Assembly: GCF_051201685.1 (NCBI RefSeq)
Contig: NZ_CP179213.1
Location: 3,450,631-3,514,630 of the forward strand
Reading direction: 5' to 3'
DNA length: 64,000 bases
Source: Luminiphilus sp051201685
GTDB taxonomy: Bacteria; Pseudomonadota; Gammaproteobacteria; Pseudomonadales; Halieaceae
Positions within the stretch are counted from its first letter, which is position 1, and the number at the start of each line of letters is the position of its first letter. A program made the position numbers and the translations under genes. The notes beneath the pieces are model-generated. The model saw only the letters and a list, made by a program, of their open reading frames with translations, was not told the origin of the DNA and did no database searches. Positions 17,178-26,181 of the stretch are shown here, one piece after another.

Positions 17178-19636
17178 GCTCCGAGCTAAAGAGCCAGAAA
17201 GACGGCGAAGTCACCAGCGAAGGCGACGACTTAAAAGCTCTGCTGTACAAAGCAGGCCTCGTTGCCTTGGTGCCAGCTGTGTTTGCCTTTTTATGGCTGG
17301 GTCTGATCAGAGAACCCCTACTGCAATCGGGAACGGCAACCAACCTTGCCCAAGCGACCGTTGAAAGCCGCGCTGATATGGTGGGGCTCTATATCAAGGA
17401 CCTTGAGCTACGCATCGACGCCCTGACAACTCAGCTGGAGGGCCAAGTAGAAGCACCAGATTTATCCTACGCTCACCTGAGCTTTCCTGATGCGGACGCC
17501 ATTTCATTTATTCCCTTGGATGACCTAGGCACCGTAAGCATCAGCCCGGGAGATTTTGGCCTTCGTTCGCATATTGATATCGATATCGTTCGGCGAGCCT
17601 TTGGTGGTGAAGACCCAGCCCCCGAATTTATTTTCGACGATGATAAATCTTACACATTGTTTGCCCGTGGATTGGGCAAGCCCGTTAGGGGGGTTTTTGT
17701 CGTTGAGGTCAGTCAGCGCCGACTCGCGGAGCTGATTACTCCGGGTAATGAGGGGCAGTACCGCATTGTGCAGGAGATATCGAGCGCCATAAGCGATACG
17801 GTTGTGGGAGCTTTGCAGGGTGAGTCTCTCGTCAGCGCGGATGTCATGGGAACACTTTGGAGCGTAGAGTTCTCACCCAACCCAGACTGGCTTTCTGCTG
17901 CTCAGCCAAGCTGGTGGGGGCTCCTGCTGTCGGTAGTTATAACCCTTGCGGGAATAGTGGCGAGCTTTTATCTGCTCGTGCAGCGCTCAGGCCAGCTCCT
18001 AAAGTCTGAGGTGAAACGGATATTAGAAGCCGCCGAGCTGCGTACGCCATTGAGAGTCACGGTACCGGCCATAACGCCACTTGCCAAAATGTTGCGACAG
18101 CTGAGCTTACTCAGCCGCAGGCAGTTAGTGCTTCAAGCTCGACGCGAAGCAACACGAGACGACCAAGGTGACGTTACCGTCAAGGATTCTGATGTCCCCG
18201 TGCCCGAGCCAACAGAGGCTGATCCGAAACCTGACGAGCTGCTGGTCGATCACGAATCAACCGGAACTATCGATGAAATTCCGGCACATATTTTCAAACC
18301 CGGGAGTATTCGAGGAGACGTGCAAACCGAGCTGACAGAAGCGCTCATAGAGAGCATCGGTCAGGCGCTGGCTGTCATGTGTGGTGATCGTGATATTCAG
18401 ACTCTCATCGTCGCCCACGACTCCCGCCCAAGTAGCAAACAAATTCGAACCATTTTGGTGAAAGCGCTTCTAGCAAGTGGCCGCGATGTCATTGATGTTG
18501 GCGAAATTCCAACGCCGGCTTTTTACTTTGCAACCCATGAAGCAGAAACCGACTCCGGAATAATGATCACTGGCGGTCACGGTGATGAGCATATCAATGG
18601 CTTTAAGATTGTTTTTCATAAAAAGCTTTTGTCGGGGGTTGGGATCGAGGAGATTCTCGCAACCATTCGCTCAAGGAAAACCACACAGGGCTCGGGCCGA
18701 ACTATTCGCTCCCGAATTGAAGCCGATTATATTGATCGCATCGCCATGGATGTGTCACTAGCCCTGCCATTGAAAGTGGTCATTGATAACGACTTTGGTA
18801 CAGCGGCAAGAATCACCGAGCCATTGTTAGACGCACTGGACTGCGACTTGGTCAGTTTGAACTCGCCGGAGGAAGGCCCACGACCCGAAGGGCGCTCCCT
18901 TGAGGGGGCCCTCAAGGTTCTTGGAGAGCGAGTCATAGCAGAGGGCGCAGATCTTGGTGTCCTTTTCGATAGTGACGGAGATCGCCTACACACGGTAACC
19001 GAAACGGGTATTGCAGTAGGCAACGATTCACTGCTGATGTTATTCGCCCGGGATATGCTTGAACGCAATCCCGGAGCGGATGTGGTTTATGACATCCAAT
19101 GCACTCGACAATTCGCGCCTTTCGTAACCCGTACCGGGGGCAGAGCGCAGATGTCTCGCTCTGGCCAGGCTTTCATTGCCGAGAAAATGCTGCAAGCGAA
19201 AGCACTTTTAGCCGGCGATTTTTCCGGACACATATTTTTCGCAGAACGCTGGTACGGTTTTGATGATGCCCCCTATGCCATGGCTAGATTGCTTGAAATT
19301 CTCGCCACCGCCAGCTCTGGGTTTGGCGAAATTGTTGCGGCGTTGCCACAGTCAAGCAGCACCCCGGAGATCCTCCTTGAGCTGGAAAGCCGAAGTCGCA
19401 AGAAAATTATGCGTGCCTTGGTTAGCAACGCCGATTTCCCGGGAGCTCGAATCACAACTTTGGACGGCCTTCGTGTTGACTACGCCGATGGCTGGGGTCT
19501 CGTACACAACTCAATCACCGAGTCAGCGCTGTCCCTACGATTCGAGGGAAACGATGACGCCAGCCTTGAGCGCGTCAAAGGGGTATTACGAAAAGCCATT
19601 ACCGAAGCAGAGCCCAGCATCAATCTACCCTTCTGA
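17174..19636 (+). CDS. Membrane-anchored AlgC-like phosphohexomutase homologue with degenerate active site
   Basis: This 820-residue protein has two membrane helices (about 26-46 and 248-269) around an extracytoplasmic domain, then an alpha-D-phosphohexomutase domain from about 370. The fold is well kept (ERWYGFDD..ARLLEIL, TTLDGLRVDY), including three metal-loop Asp (D599, D601, D603 in DSDGDR). However, the phosphoserine loop TGSHNP reads TGGHGD (Gly468), GEMSGH reads GDFSGH, the catalytic-region GHS reads GQA, and the C-terminal RxSNTTP reads HNSITES (His778). I infer loss of mutase activity. Start: TTG at 17174 with GGAGG 7 nt upstream. It occupies the algC slot between coaBC and argB, with no dut gene. 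Confidence 0.85.
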   Translation: MSSELKSQKDGEVTSEGDDLKALLYKAGLVALVPAVFAFLWLGLIREPLLQSGTATNLAQATVESRADMVGLYIKDLELRIDALTTQLEGQVEAPDLSYAHLSFPDADAISFIPLDDLGTVSISPGDFGLRSHIDIDIVRRAFGGEDPAPEFIFDDDKSYTLFARGLGKPVRGVFVVEVSQRRLAELITPGNEGQYRIVQEISSAISDTVVGALQGESLVSADVMGTLWSVEFSPNPDWLSAAQPSWWGLLLSVVITLAGIVASFYLLVQRSGQLLKSEVKRILEAAELRTPLRVTVPAITPLAKMLRQLSLLSRRQLVLQARREATRDDQGDVTVKDSDVPVPEPTEADPKPDELLVDHESTGTIDEIPAHIFKPGSIRGDVQTELTEALIESIGQALAVMCGDRDIQTLIVAHDSRPSSKQIRTILVKALLASGRDVIDVGEIPTPAFYFATHEAETDSGIMITGGHGDEHINGFKIVFHKKLLSGVGIEEILATIRSRKTTQGSGRTIRSRIEADYIDRIAMDVSLALPLKVVIDNDFGTAARITEPLLDALDCDLVSLNSPEEGPRPEGRSLEGALKVLGERVIAEGADLGVLFDSDGDRLHTVTETGIAVGNDSLLMLFARDMLERNPGADVVYDIQCTRQFAPFVTRTGGRAQMSRSGQAFIAEKMLQAKALLAGDFSGHIFFAERWYGFDDAPYAMARLLEILATASSGFGEIVAALPQSSSTPEILLELESRSRKKIMRALVSNADFPGARITTLDGLRVDYADGWGLVHNSITESALSLRFEGNDDASLERVKGVLRKAITEAEPSINLPF

Positions 19637-19685
19637 TATGATGATGCGTTGTGTACCCATCTATTCACGCTAAGAGTAAATCCCA

Positions 19686-20570
19686 ATGTCACTGAGCCGT
19701 GACGAGGCGACCAATGTTGCCCGTGTCTTAACCGAATCACTGCCCTACATACAGCGCTTTACCAGCCGAACGATTGTGATCAAGTTTGGCGGTAATGCCA
19801 TGGTCGATCCCCAACTCTTCGAAACCTTTGCTCGGGATGTTGTCCTGATGAAGTTAGTGGGAATGAATCCTGTGATTGTTCACGGTGGTGGGCCACAAAT
19901 TGGAGAGCTTTTAGGCCGCTTAAAAATTAAGAGCGAATTTGTCGATGGCATGCGCGTTACAGATGCTCCCACGATGGATGTCGTAGAAATGGTGCTTGGC
20001 GCCAGCGTCAATAAAGAAATTGTTGACTGCATTCATCGAAATGGCGGCAGAGCCGTGGGTTTAACCGGCAAAGACGGTGAGCTTCTAAAAGCCCGTAAAC
20101 TTCAGCTTGATAGTGCTGGAGAGGCACCCCAAGACATAGGTTTAGTCGGCGAAGTGACGTCGGTCGACACTCAGGTGCTGAAAATGCTGGGTGACAGTGA
20201 CTTTATTCCAGTCATTGCCCCCATCGCTGGCGGAGCTGATGGCAAAACCTACAACATCAACGCCGATTTAGTCGCAGGTAAAATCGCTGAAGTGCTACAT
20301 GCGGAAAAATTGATGCTACTGACCAATGTGGCGGGACTCCTCGATCAAGGAGGAGACGTCTTGACAGGCCTTTCCACGAAAGAAGTTGATCGCCTCATTG
20401 CCGACGGTGTCATTCGAGGCGGAATGCTGCCAAAAATACGCTGCGCCGTCGATGCCGTAAAACAAGGCGTGATGAGCGCCCATATTATTGATGGACGCGT
20501 GCCCCATGCCGCACTATTGGAAATCTTTACTGACGAGGGTATTGGTACTTTGATTTGTAACAAACGCTGA
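19686..20570 (+). CDS. argB: Acetylglutamate kinase
   Basis: The enzyme phosphorylates N-acetylglutamate, the second step of arginine synthesis. It has 294 residues. The N-terminal KFGGNAM, the substrate loop VHGGGPQIG and the C-terminal RGGMLPKI..A segment are present. The N-terminal extension (MSLSRDEATNVARVLTESLPYIQRF) resembles the helix seen in arginine-inhibited, hexameric ArgB enzymes, so feedback inhibition is likely. It lies 49 bp after the AlgC-like gene. Confidence 0.97.
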   Translation: MSLSRDEATNVARVLTESLPYIQRFTSRTIVIKFGGNAMVDPQLFETFARDVVLMKLVGMNPVIVHGGGPQIGELLGRLKIKSEFVDGMRVTDAPTMDVVEMVLGASVNKEIVDCIHRNGGRAVGLTGKDGELLKARKLQLDSAGEAPQDIGLVGEVTSVDTQVLKMLGDSDFIPVIAPIAGGADGKTYNINADLVAGKIAEVLHAEKLMLLTNVAGLLDQGGDVLTGLSTKEVDRLIADGVIRGGMLPKIRCAVDAVKQGVMSAHIIDGRVPHAALLEIFTDEGIGTLICNKR

Positions 20571-20664
20571 AGCAGAAAAATTTTTCACCCTCAAGACACT
20601 TAAAAATTGCACTAGCTCGCTTCTATAGCTAGCATGAAATCGTTTTCCGCTGGATCATTCGTCC

Positions 20665-21264
20665 ATGCCAAACTCAAAATTAGGACGCCGGGATCAAATC
20701 TTGCAAGCATTAGCAGCGATGCTTGAGCAAGGCCCAGATACTCGCATCACGACGGCTAAGCTCGCTAATGAGGTGGGCGTGTCGGAGGCGGCGCTTTATC
20801 GGCATTTCCCCTCTAAAACTAAGATGTTTGAAGCACTCATAGAGTTCGTAGAGGCGACCTTATTCACCCGAATCAGCCGAATTATTGAGGAAAAGCCCAA
20901 CAGCTTGGATTGTTGCTACCGAATTCTGGAGCTGTTGCTTGGATTTTGTGAGAGAAACCCCGGCATTACGCGCATTCTTCATGGCGAGGCGTTACTTGGG
21001 GAGTCAGAGCGGCTTCACTTGCGTGTTGCCCAACTCTTTGACCGAATCGAAACCCAGTTGCGCACCGCTTTAAGGGAGGCTGAGGTCAAAGAGCAGCTGA
21101 GGCCGACAATATTACTGGCTGACAGTGCCAGCCTAATACTCGCTGCCGCTGAAGGCAGAATTTCTCAGTTTGTCCGCAGCGAATTCAAACGTTCGCCCAT
21201 ACAAGGCTGGGACAAGCAATGGGCCTTGCTGGCCTCTAACCTGATGAGGCCTGTGCCCGCTTAA
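20665..21264 (+). CDS. slmA: Nucleoid occlusion factor SlmA
   Basis: This TetR-family DNA-binding protein blocks FtsZ assembly over the nucleoid. It has 199 residues. The N-terminal helix-turn-helix ITTAKLANEVGVSEAALYRHFPSKTKMFEALIEF is highly characteristic of SlmA, as are GFCERNPGITRIL and SQFVRSEFKRSP. It lies about 95 bp after argB and ends 1 bp from a convergent gene. Confidence 0.95.
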   Translation: MPNSKLGRRDQILQALAAMLEQGPDTRITTAKLANEVGVSEAALYRHFPSKTKMFEALIEFVEATLFTRISRIIEEKPNSLDCCYRILELLLGFCERNPGITRILHGEALLGESERLHLRVAQLFDRIETQLRTALREAEVKEQLRPTILLADSASLILAAAEGRISQFVRSEFKRSPIQGWDKQWALLASNLMRPVPA

Positions 21265-21265
21265 C

Positions 21266-21925
21266 CTATTGCGGTGGCGTCTCCATTTGATGACGCAGTC
21301 TGACAACATCTTGCAACTGCTCAAATCGATCGATATCCCGCTGATAAAGCGCCGTCATCTCACTTATCTGAGACTCGCGCGTCGCAATTTTATCGTCGGT
21401 GCTGTCAATCTCCCGCTTGAGTAGCTTGATATTTTCAAGATCAACAGGCAACGGTTCGACCCCGGAGCGCTCGGTTGCGGCAACGCGGGCTTGGGCGTTT
21501 TCAACTTGCTGCCGCAGACTTCTGCGATTGGACTTTAAAATAGAGACTCTGATTTTGAGGTCGCTCAGAGACCGATCCCTGGCATCTTCGATATCGGCAA
21601 TAGTGGAGTAGCGCAGTAACAACGACTCGTCCCAATTTTGCAGGCGTTGCTGCTCAGACTTCGCATCCTCTTCAAGCTCGCGGGAAAGCGCAACATTAGC
21701 GCGCTCTTCCGGTGTCATCGCACTAGGAACAACCGATATCACAACGCCGTTAGCATCCAGCACTTCGTAACCATTATCGGCGTATTCAACGGGAACGTGG
21801 AAATCGACCACAAGAACGCCATTTTCTGCCCGGTAGCGATACAGGTTTTCAGCTGCACTAGAGGTTGCAACTGTCAACATGAATGCCCCGATAAGAGCAG
21901 CCGAAAAGCGGGGGCTATACCCCAT
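21266..21925 (-). CDS. Exported coiled-coil protein, DUF4124-like N-terminus, function unknown
   Basis: This predicted secreted protein has about 219 residues. A signal peptide (FSAALIGAFMLTVATSSAA) is followed by a short beta domain (LYRYRAENGVLVVDFHVP) resembling DUF4124, in which such proteins display a Tyr-x-Tyr-x-DxxG motif. The rest is a long, charged alpha-helical stretch likely to form a coiled coil (about residues 75-215). The start chosen is the ATG at 21925, which overlaps the pyrE stop by 11 bp; the frame is open 10 codons further. Its partner pyrE suggests co-transcription, not function. Confidence 0.8.
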   Translation of the reverse strand: MGYSPRFSAALIGAFMLTVATSSAAENLYRYRAENGVLVVDFHVPVEYADNGYEVLDANGVVISVVPSAMTPEERANVALSRELEEDAKSEQQRLQNWDESLLLRYSTIADIEDARDRSLSDLKIRVSILKSNRRSLRQQVENAQARVAATERSGVEPLPVDLENIKLLKREIDSTDDKIATRESQISEMTALYQRDIDRFEQLQDVVRLRHQMETPPQ

Positions 21926-22571
21926 AACGATCTCGATAACGTTGCATAGGCTCAAGATATTGGCTCAGATCTGGAGTGGACTCAAGCCATTCAATGATGT
22001 CATGCATGGTGATGACGCTTGCGACCTTAAGGCCAAGCTCATCGCGCACTTCATCAACGGCAGATTGCGTGCCCGATCCCCGTTCGCAGCGATCTAAACC
22101 AATAACGACCCCAGCGGGCTGGGCACCAGCATCGCGAATGAGTGCAATCGCCTCTCTAATCGCCGTTCCCGCAGTAATCACGTCATCTACAATTACCACG
22201 TCGTCTCTCAGTGGTGCCCCCACCAACAGACCACCCTCTCCATGGCTTTTTGCTTCCTTCCGATTGAAGCTATAGGGCACGTCAAGGCCATGATGGCTCG
22301 CCAGAGCCACCGCCGTAGCAGTGACCAATGGAATGCCTTTGTAAGCCGGTCCAAATAAAACTGTCGGGATTAATTCAAATGCAACCAGAGTATTGGCGTA
22401 ACAGCGACCTAACTCTGCCAGAGCTTGACCCCCTGAAAACCCCCCCGCGTTAAAAAAATAGGGGCTTACACGGCCAGACTTCAACTCAAATTCACCAAAA
22501 CGTAAAACCTGACAACGGATGGCTAATTCGATAAACGCCTTACGAGTGGCACTGTGCTCTGGGTTACTCAT
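21915..22571 (-). CDS. pyrE: Orotate phosphoribosyltransferase
   Basis: The enzyme joins orotate and PRPP to form OMP in pyrimidine synthesis. The PRPP motif VVIVDDVITAGTA is intact, and LKSGRVSPYFFNAG and GPAYKGIPL are typical. The ATG at 22571 (MSNPEHSATRKAF) is chosen; the open frame extends 11 codons upstream without homology. It is divergent from crc, a linkage also seen in Pseudomonas. Confidence 0.96.
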   Translation of the reverse strand: MSNPEHSATRKAFIELAIRCQVLRFGEFELKSGRVSPYFFNAGGFSGGQALAELGRCYANTLVAFELIPTVLFGPAYKGIPLVTATAVALASHHGLDVPYSFNRKEAKSHGEGGLLVGAPLRDDVVIVDDVITAGTAIREAIALIRDAGAQPAGVVIGLDRCERGSGTQSAVDEVRDELGLKVASVITMHDIIEWLESTPDLSQYLEPMQRYRDRYGV

Positions 22572-22694
22572 AGCTTTATTCTTCACTTTTAGTCGAACAA
22601 TCAAAATCCGGCAATCTGAAATTTCTCTGCGGTCGCGATGGCAGCCCGCTGTGCCTTCGCCTATGATACTGGCCTTGTTTACACAGGACTACCA

Positions 22695-23456
22695 ATGAAA
22701 GTCGTCAGTTTAGTTGTTGAGGGCCTCGAACAGGCACAAGAAGCCGGCCTTTTTGACTGGATCCAAGAGGAGGACGCTGACGTGGTTTGCCTGCAGGACA
22801 CCCGCTGTTCTGAATACAGCCTCAAGGGCGACGTATACTTCCCTGAAAACTACAGCCCTTACTTTCTCGACGACTTTGACAACCCCAAGCGTAACGGCGT
22901 TGCCATTTACTGCAAGAAGCTGCCAAAAGCGATTATGAGTGGCTTGGGTTTTACTGACTTTGACGGTCGCGGCCTGTACCTCCAAGCCGACTACCCCAAT
23001 GTCAGCGTGGGGTCATTACTGGTGCCAAGTGGGCGGGCCAGTGACGAAGCCATGAATACAAAGCTGAAGTTCTTGGAGCTTTTAGGCCAGCACCTGCAGA
23101 AGATTAAAAACAAACGGAGAGACTTCATCATTTGTGGCGGTTGGGAGTTGATTAGCCAGCCGATCGATGCCGAAGAAGCGGGCAATCGCACAGACCTCCC
23201 GGGGTTCTCCAGTATCGAACAAGACTGGCTAAAGGAGCTTTACCAAAGCGGCTACTGCGATGCTTTTAGAACCCTAAATGCCAGCGGTGAAGAATTTACC
23301 TGGTGGCCCGACGGAGATGACGCGGGCGCCCTGCGCTCAGACACGCACATTACCTCGGTATCTCTTAAGGATCGTGTCACCAGTGCCGTGGTAAACACCA
23401 GCGATGCCTTCTCAAGCCACGCGCCGGTGATCATTGAGTACGATGTCGACCTTTAG
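22695..23456 (+). CDS. crc: Crc-like catabolite repression control protein (exonuclease III fold)
   Basis: This 253-residue endonuclease/exonuclease/phosphatase-fold protein matches Pseudomonas Crc, which works with Hfq to repress translation of catabolic mRNAs. Nuclease residues are lost, as in Crc: the ExoIII motif LQETK is LQDTR, GDFN is CGGWEL, and SDHAP is SSHAP. Shared Crc features include GRYLQAD-like GRGLYLQADY and WWPD. The frame is open 19 codons before the ATG at 22695, which gives the family's normal start. It is divergent from pyrE and overlaps rph by 4 bp tail to tail. Confidence 0.9.
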   Translation: MKVVSLVVEGLEQAQEAGLFDWIQEEDADVVCLQDTRCSEYSLKGDVYFPENYSPYFLDDFDNPKRNGVAIYCKKLPKAIMSGLGFTDFDGRGLYLQADYPNVSVGSLLVPSGRASDEAMNTKLKFLELLGQHLQKIKNKRRDFIICGGWELISQPIDAEEAGNRTDLPGFSSIEQDWLKELYQSGYCDAFRTLNASGEEFTWWPDGDDAGALRSDTHITSVSLKDRVTSAVVNTSDAFSSHAPVIIEYDVDL

Positions 23457-24184
23457 ACCGACAGCGCCTCGCGTTGCTTATCAATAATAATCTGGCCACC
23501 GGCTATCGCAAGGTCAAGCATGTTGTTTAACTCGGCCCTTTCAAAGGCTGCGCCCTCAGCGGTGCCTTGTACCTCAATCAAACCTCCACCCTCGGCCACA
23601 ACAACATTCATATCGGTGTCTGCCGTTGAATCCTCGGCGTAATCCAGATCAAGTACAGCCTGACCGTTCCATACACCTACCGAGACAGCGCCTATCAAAA
23701 ATCTGAGTGGATCAGACTGCAAAGACTGCTTGCGTTGCAGGGTATTGAGCGCATCAACAACAGCAACACAAGCCCCGGAAATAGACGCCGTGCGAGTACC
23801 TCCATCGGCCTGAATGACATCACAATCTAGGGTAAGGGTGTTTTCACCCAGAGCTTTTAGGTCAATCGCGGCACGCAGTGACCGTCCAATTAGGCGCTGA
23901 ATTTCTACGGTTCGTCCAGACTGCTTGCCTCGGCTGGCCTCCCTGCTCATTCGACTACCCGTGGATCGAGGCAGCATCCCGTACTCTGCCGTCAACCAGC
24001 CCTGCCCTTTACCCCGCAAAAATCCAGGCACCCCAGGCGTCAATGACGCAGTACAGAGCACTCGAGTTTGCCCAAACGATACCAATACCGAGCCCTCGGC
24101 ATGACACGTAAAACTACGCTCAAAGGTAATCGCTCTAAGTTCATCAAGCGCTCTACCACTGGGGCGATCCAAAGTAACCGACAT
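23453..24184 (-). CDS. rph: Ribonuclease PH
   Basis: This phosphorolytic 3'-5' exoribonuclease trims tRNA precursors. It has 243 residues and the complete RNase PH core: RPSGRALDELR, GQTRVLCTASL, the GWLTAEYGMLPRST loop, SRGKQSGRTVEIQRLIGRSLRA and the DCDVIQADGGTRTASI segment with its acidic residues. It is a single intact copy, unlike the frameshifted rph of some E. coli strains. Confidence 0.97.
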   Translation of the reverse strand: MSVTLDRPSGRALDELRAITFERSFTCHAEGSVLVSFGQTRVLCTASLTPGVPGFLRGKGQGWLTAEYGMLPRSTGSRMSREASRGKQSGRTVEIQRLIGRSLRAAIDLKALGENTLTLDCDVIQADGGTRTASISGACVAVVDALNTLQRKQSLQSDPLRFLIGAVSVGVWNGQAVLDLDYAEDSTADTDMNVVVAEGGGLIEVQGTAEGAAFERAELNNMLDLAIAGGQIIIDKQREALSV

Positions 24185-24300
24185 AGACCAATTCCTTTCA
24201 AGGTTGGGCGTGTCATTGGCCGTGCCACGCCGGCCTCAGCTGTTAAACTCACGGCACAAAGCCGCTGATAACAGCCCGGCAACAGCAGGGAGATAGCACG

Positions 24301-25164
24301 TTGACACAAAGTATGACTGGGTTTTCTCGGGCCATTGTAGCAACTGACTCCGTATCGGTCACAATAGAAATGCGATCGGTCAATAACCGCTATTTAGATG
24401 TTCAGATTCGCTGCCCCGAAATACTGCGATCTCAAGATGCTGCTTGGCGCCAAAAAATTGCTAAACAGATCTCTCGAGGCAAGGTAGACGTGACTGTCCG
24501 AACAGACCTCCTGGAAAAAGGTGGCTCACTGCAACTGGACCGAGGGCGCCTTGAAGAATTACAAACCGCATTAACTCAAGTAGCGACACAGTTCCCTAAC
24601 GCCCCAGCACCTGATCAGTTAGCCCTTCTAATGGCCCCGGGCGTCATAGCGGGTAATACTACCGAGGAATCTGTGTGGATAGCGGCAGGCACCGACGCAT
24701 TGAATCAAGCGCTCAACGAGCTGGTCGACAGCAGAAAGGAAGAGGGCCAGAAGCTGGAGGGCCTCATCCGGAAGCGCTGCGAGATCTTCAGGCAGTACCT
24801 TACAAATTATCGAGGGGCATTGCCTCAGCTCCAAGAAATCCATCGACAACGACTGCTTGACCGGATACAACAGTTAGCTGCGCAACCAGACGCCAAAAGG
24901 CTTGAAGAAGAGCTCGTTTACAGCGCGCAAAAAACTGATGTCGATGAGGAACTGGACCGACTAGATGCGCACCTCGCTGCGATAGAAGTCGCCATAGCAG
25001 GAAAGCTGCCCTGTGGTCGCCGCCTCGATTTTTTGATGCAGGAGCTCAACCGAGAAGCCAATACTTTGGCATCAAAATCCGCCGCACTCACAACGACACA
25101 AACCGCTGTAGAATTCAAAGTGATCATCGAACAGATGCGGGAACAAATACAGAACATCGAATAA
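24301..25164 (+). CDS. yicC: YicC/YloC family endoribonuclease
   Basis: This 287-residue protein has the YicC N-terminal domain (SMTGFSRAIV...MRSVNNRYLDVQIRCPE) and the C-terminal DUF1732 domain (DVDEELDRLDAHLAAIE...GRRLDFLMQELNREANTLASK). YicC proteins have been shown to cleave RNA endonucleolytically and affect sRNA decay. The start is TTG at 24301 preceded by GGGAG; an ATG four codons later (24313) would lose only MTQS. gmk follows 15 bp later. Confidence 0.93.
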   Translation: MTQSMTGFSRAIVATDSVSVTIEMRSVNNRYLDVQIRCPEILRSQDAAWRQKIAKQISRGKVDVTVRTDLLEKGGSLQLDRGRLEELQTALTQVATQFPNAPAPDQLALLMAPGVIAGNTTEESVWIAAGTDALNQALNELVDSRKEEGQKLEGLIRKRCEIFRQYLTNYRGALPQLQEIHRQRLLDRIQQLAAQPDAKRLEEELVYSAQKTDVDEELDRLDAHLAAIEVAIAGKLPCGRRLDFLMQELNREANTLASKSAALTTTQTAVEFKVIIEQMREQIQNIE

Positions 25165-25179
25165 AGGAGGTAATCAGGC

Positions 25180-25809
25180 TTGGAAGACCACCCAGCAACG
25201 GGCAACCTGCTGACAGTGTCAGCCCCTAGCGGAGCAGGCAAAACCTCGCTAGTTCGTGCACTCATAGAACGCAGGTCACACTTGAGCGTCTCCGTATCCC
25301 ATACGACAAGACCTATGCGTCCGGGAGAGGTTGATGGCGTGAATTACCATTTTATCTCTACAGCGGCTTTTCTCGAGGCGAAGGAGTCTGGAGAGTTTTT
25401 TGAATGGGCAGAGGTGTTTGGTCACTTTTACGGCACCGCAAAATCCGAGGTGGCATCACGCAGAGCCGCCGGCAATGATGTGATTTTAGAGATCGACTGG
25501 CAGGGCGCCAGACAAGTTAAAACCGCTTGCCCGGAAAGCTGCTGTATTTTTGTGCTACCGCCCTCTATTTCAGCACTAGAGAGTAGGCTCACTCAACGTG
25601 GGCAGGATAAAGCAGAGACCATACGAAGCCGTATGGCCGAGGCTCAAAGTGAAATGGCCCGCTGGCCGGATGCCGACTATTTAGTACTCAACGACGACTT
25701 TGAGCGTGCCTTGACAGAGCTGACGACGATTGCTGATAGCCTCCGACTTACCCGAGATTATCAATCCCGGGACTTGGCGAAAGTTCTCGAAGCCTTAACC
25801 CTCCATTGA
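25180..25809 (+). CDS. gmk: Guanylate kinase
   Basis: The enzyme phosphorylates GMP to GDP using ATP. It has 209 residues. The P-loop APSGAGKTSL is near residues 15-24, and the GMP site SVSHTTRPMRPGE...YHF is present. The start is a TTG at 25180, unusual but backed by an ideal ribosome binding site (AAAGGAGGT) at 8 nt. It lies in the yicC-gmk-rpoZ-spoT run, grouping GTP/ppGpp metabolism. Confidence 0.96.
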   Translation: MEDHPATGNLLTVSAPSGAGKTSLVRALIERRSHLSVSVSHTTRPMRPGEVDGVNYHFISTAAFLEAKESGEFFEWAEVFGHFYGTAKSEVASRRAAGNDVILEIDWQGARQVKTACPESCCIFVLPPSISALESRLTQRGQDKAETIRSRMAEAQSEMARWPDADYLVLNDDFERALTELTTIADSLRLTRDYQSRDLAKVLEALTLH

Positions 25810-25864
25810 GGTGATTTTTACCATAGTCCGTTTCCGCACTTAGTGGGGTATACTGTTGGACTGG

Positions 25865-25880
25865 GCCGCATTTGTGCGGC
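25865..25880 (+). promoter_or_regulatory. Short hairpin in the rpoZ leader
   Basis: GCCGCA-TTTG-TGCGGC forms a six-pair stem with a four-base loop, 23 bp before the rpoZ start. No T run follows, so it is unlikely to be a full terminator. It could shield or stabilise the rpoZ mRNA 5' end. Confidence 0.4.
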
Positions 25881-25903
25881 ATTAATAGGAGATTGCTTCA
25901 CCC

Positions 25904-26161
25904 ATGGCACGCATCACCGTAGAAGATTGTTTAGACAACGTGGACAACCGTTTCGAGCTCGTTATGCTCGCTGCCAAAAGAGCCCGTCAGATCGCCACCC
26001 AAGGCAAAGACCCACTTGTCGACGAGGAGTCAGACAAGCCTACCGTCATCGCTTTGCGAGAAATTGCAGAGGGCATGGTAACGCCTGAGTTGATCGCTCG
26101 CGAAACTGAAATCGAAGCTGAAGAAGAGCTGGCGGCAAGCTTCGAAACACCTGTTTACTAA
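25904..26161 (+). CDS. rpoZ: RNA polymerase omega subunit
   Basis: This 85-residue subunit helps assemble RNA polymerase and forms part of a ppGpp site. The signature MARITVEDCLDNVDNRFELV at the N-terminus and KPTVIALREIAEG are intact, with a ribosome binding site (TAGGAG) upstream. It is followed 20 bp later by spoT, the conserved pair. Confidence 0.97.
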   Translation: MARITVEDCLDNVDNRFELVMLAAKRARQIATQGKDPLVDEESDKPTVIALREIAEGMVTPELIARETEIEAEEELAASFETPVY

Positions 26162-26181
26162 CCTCAAGGTAATAGAGACCT

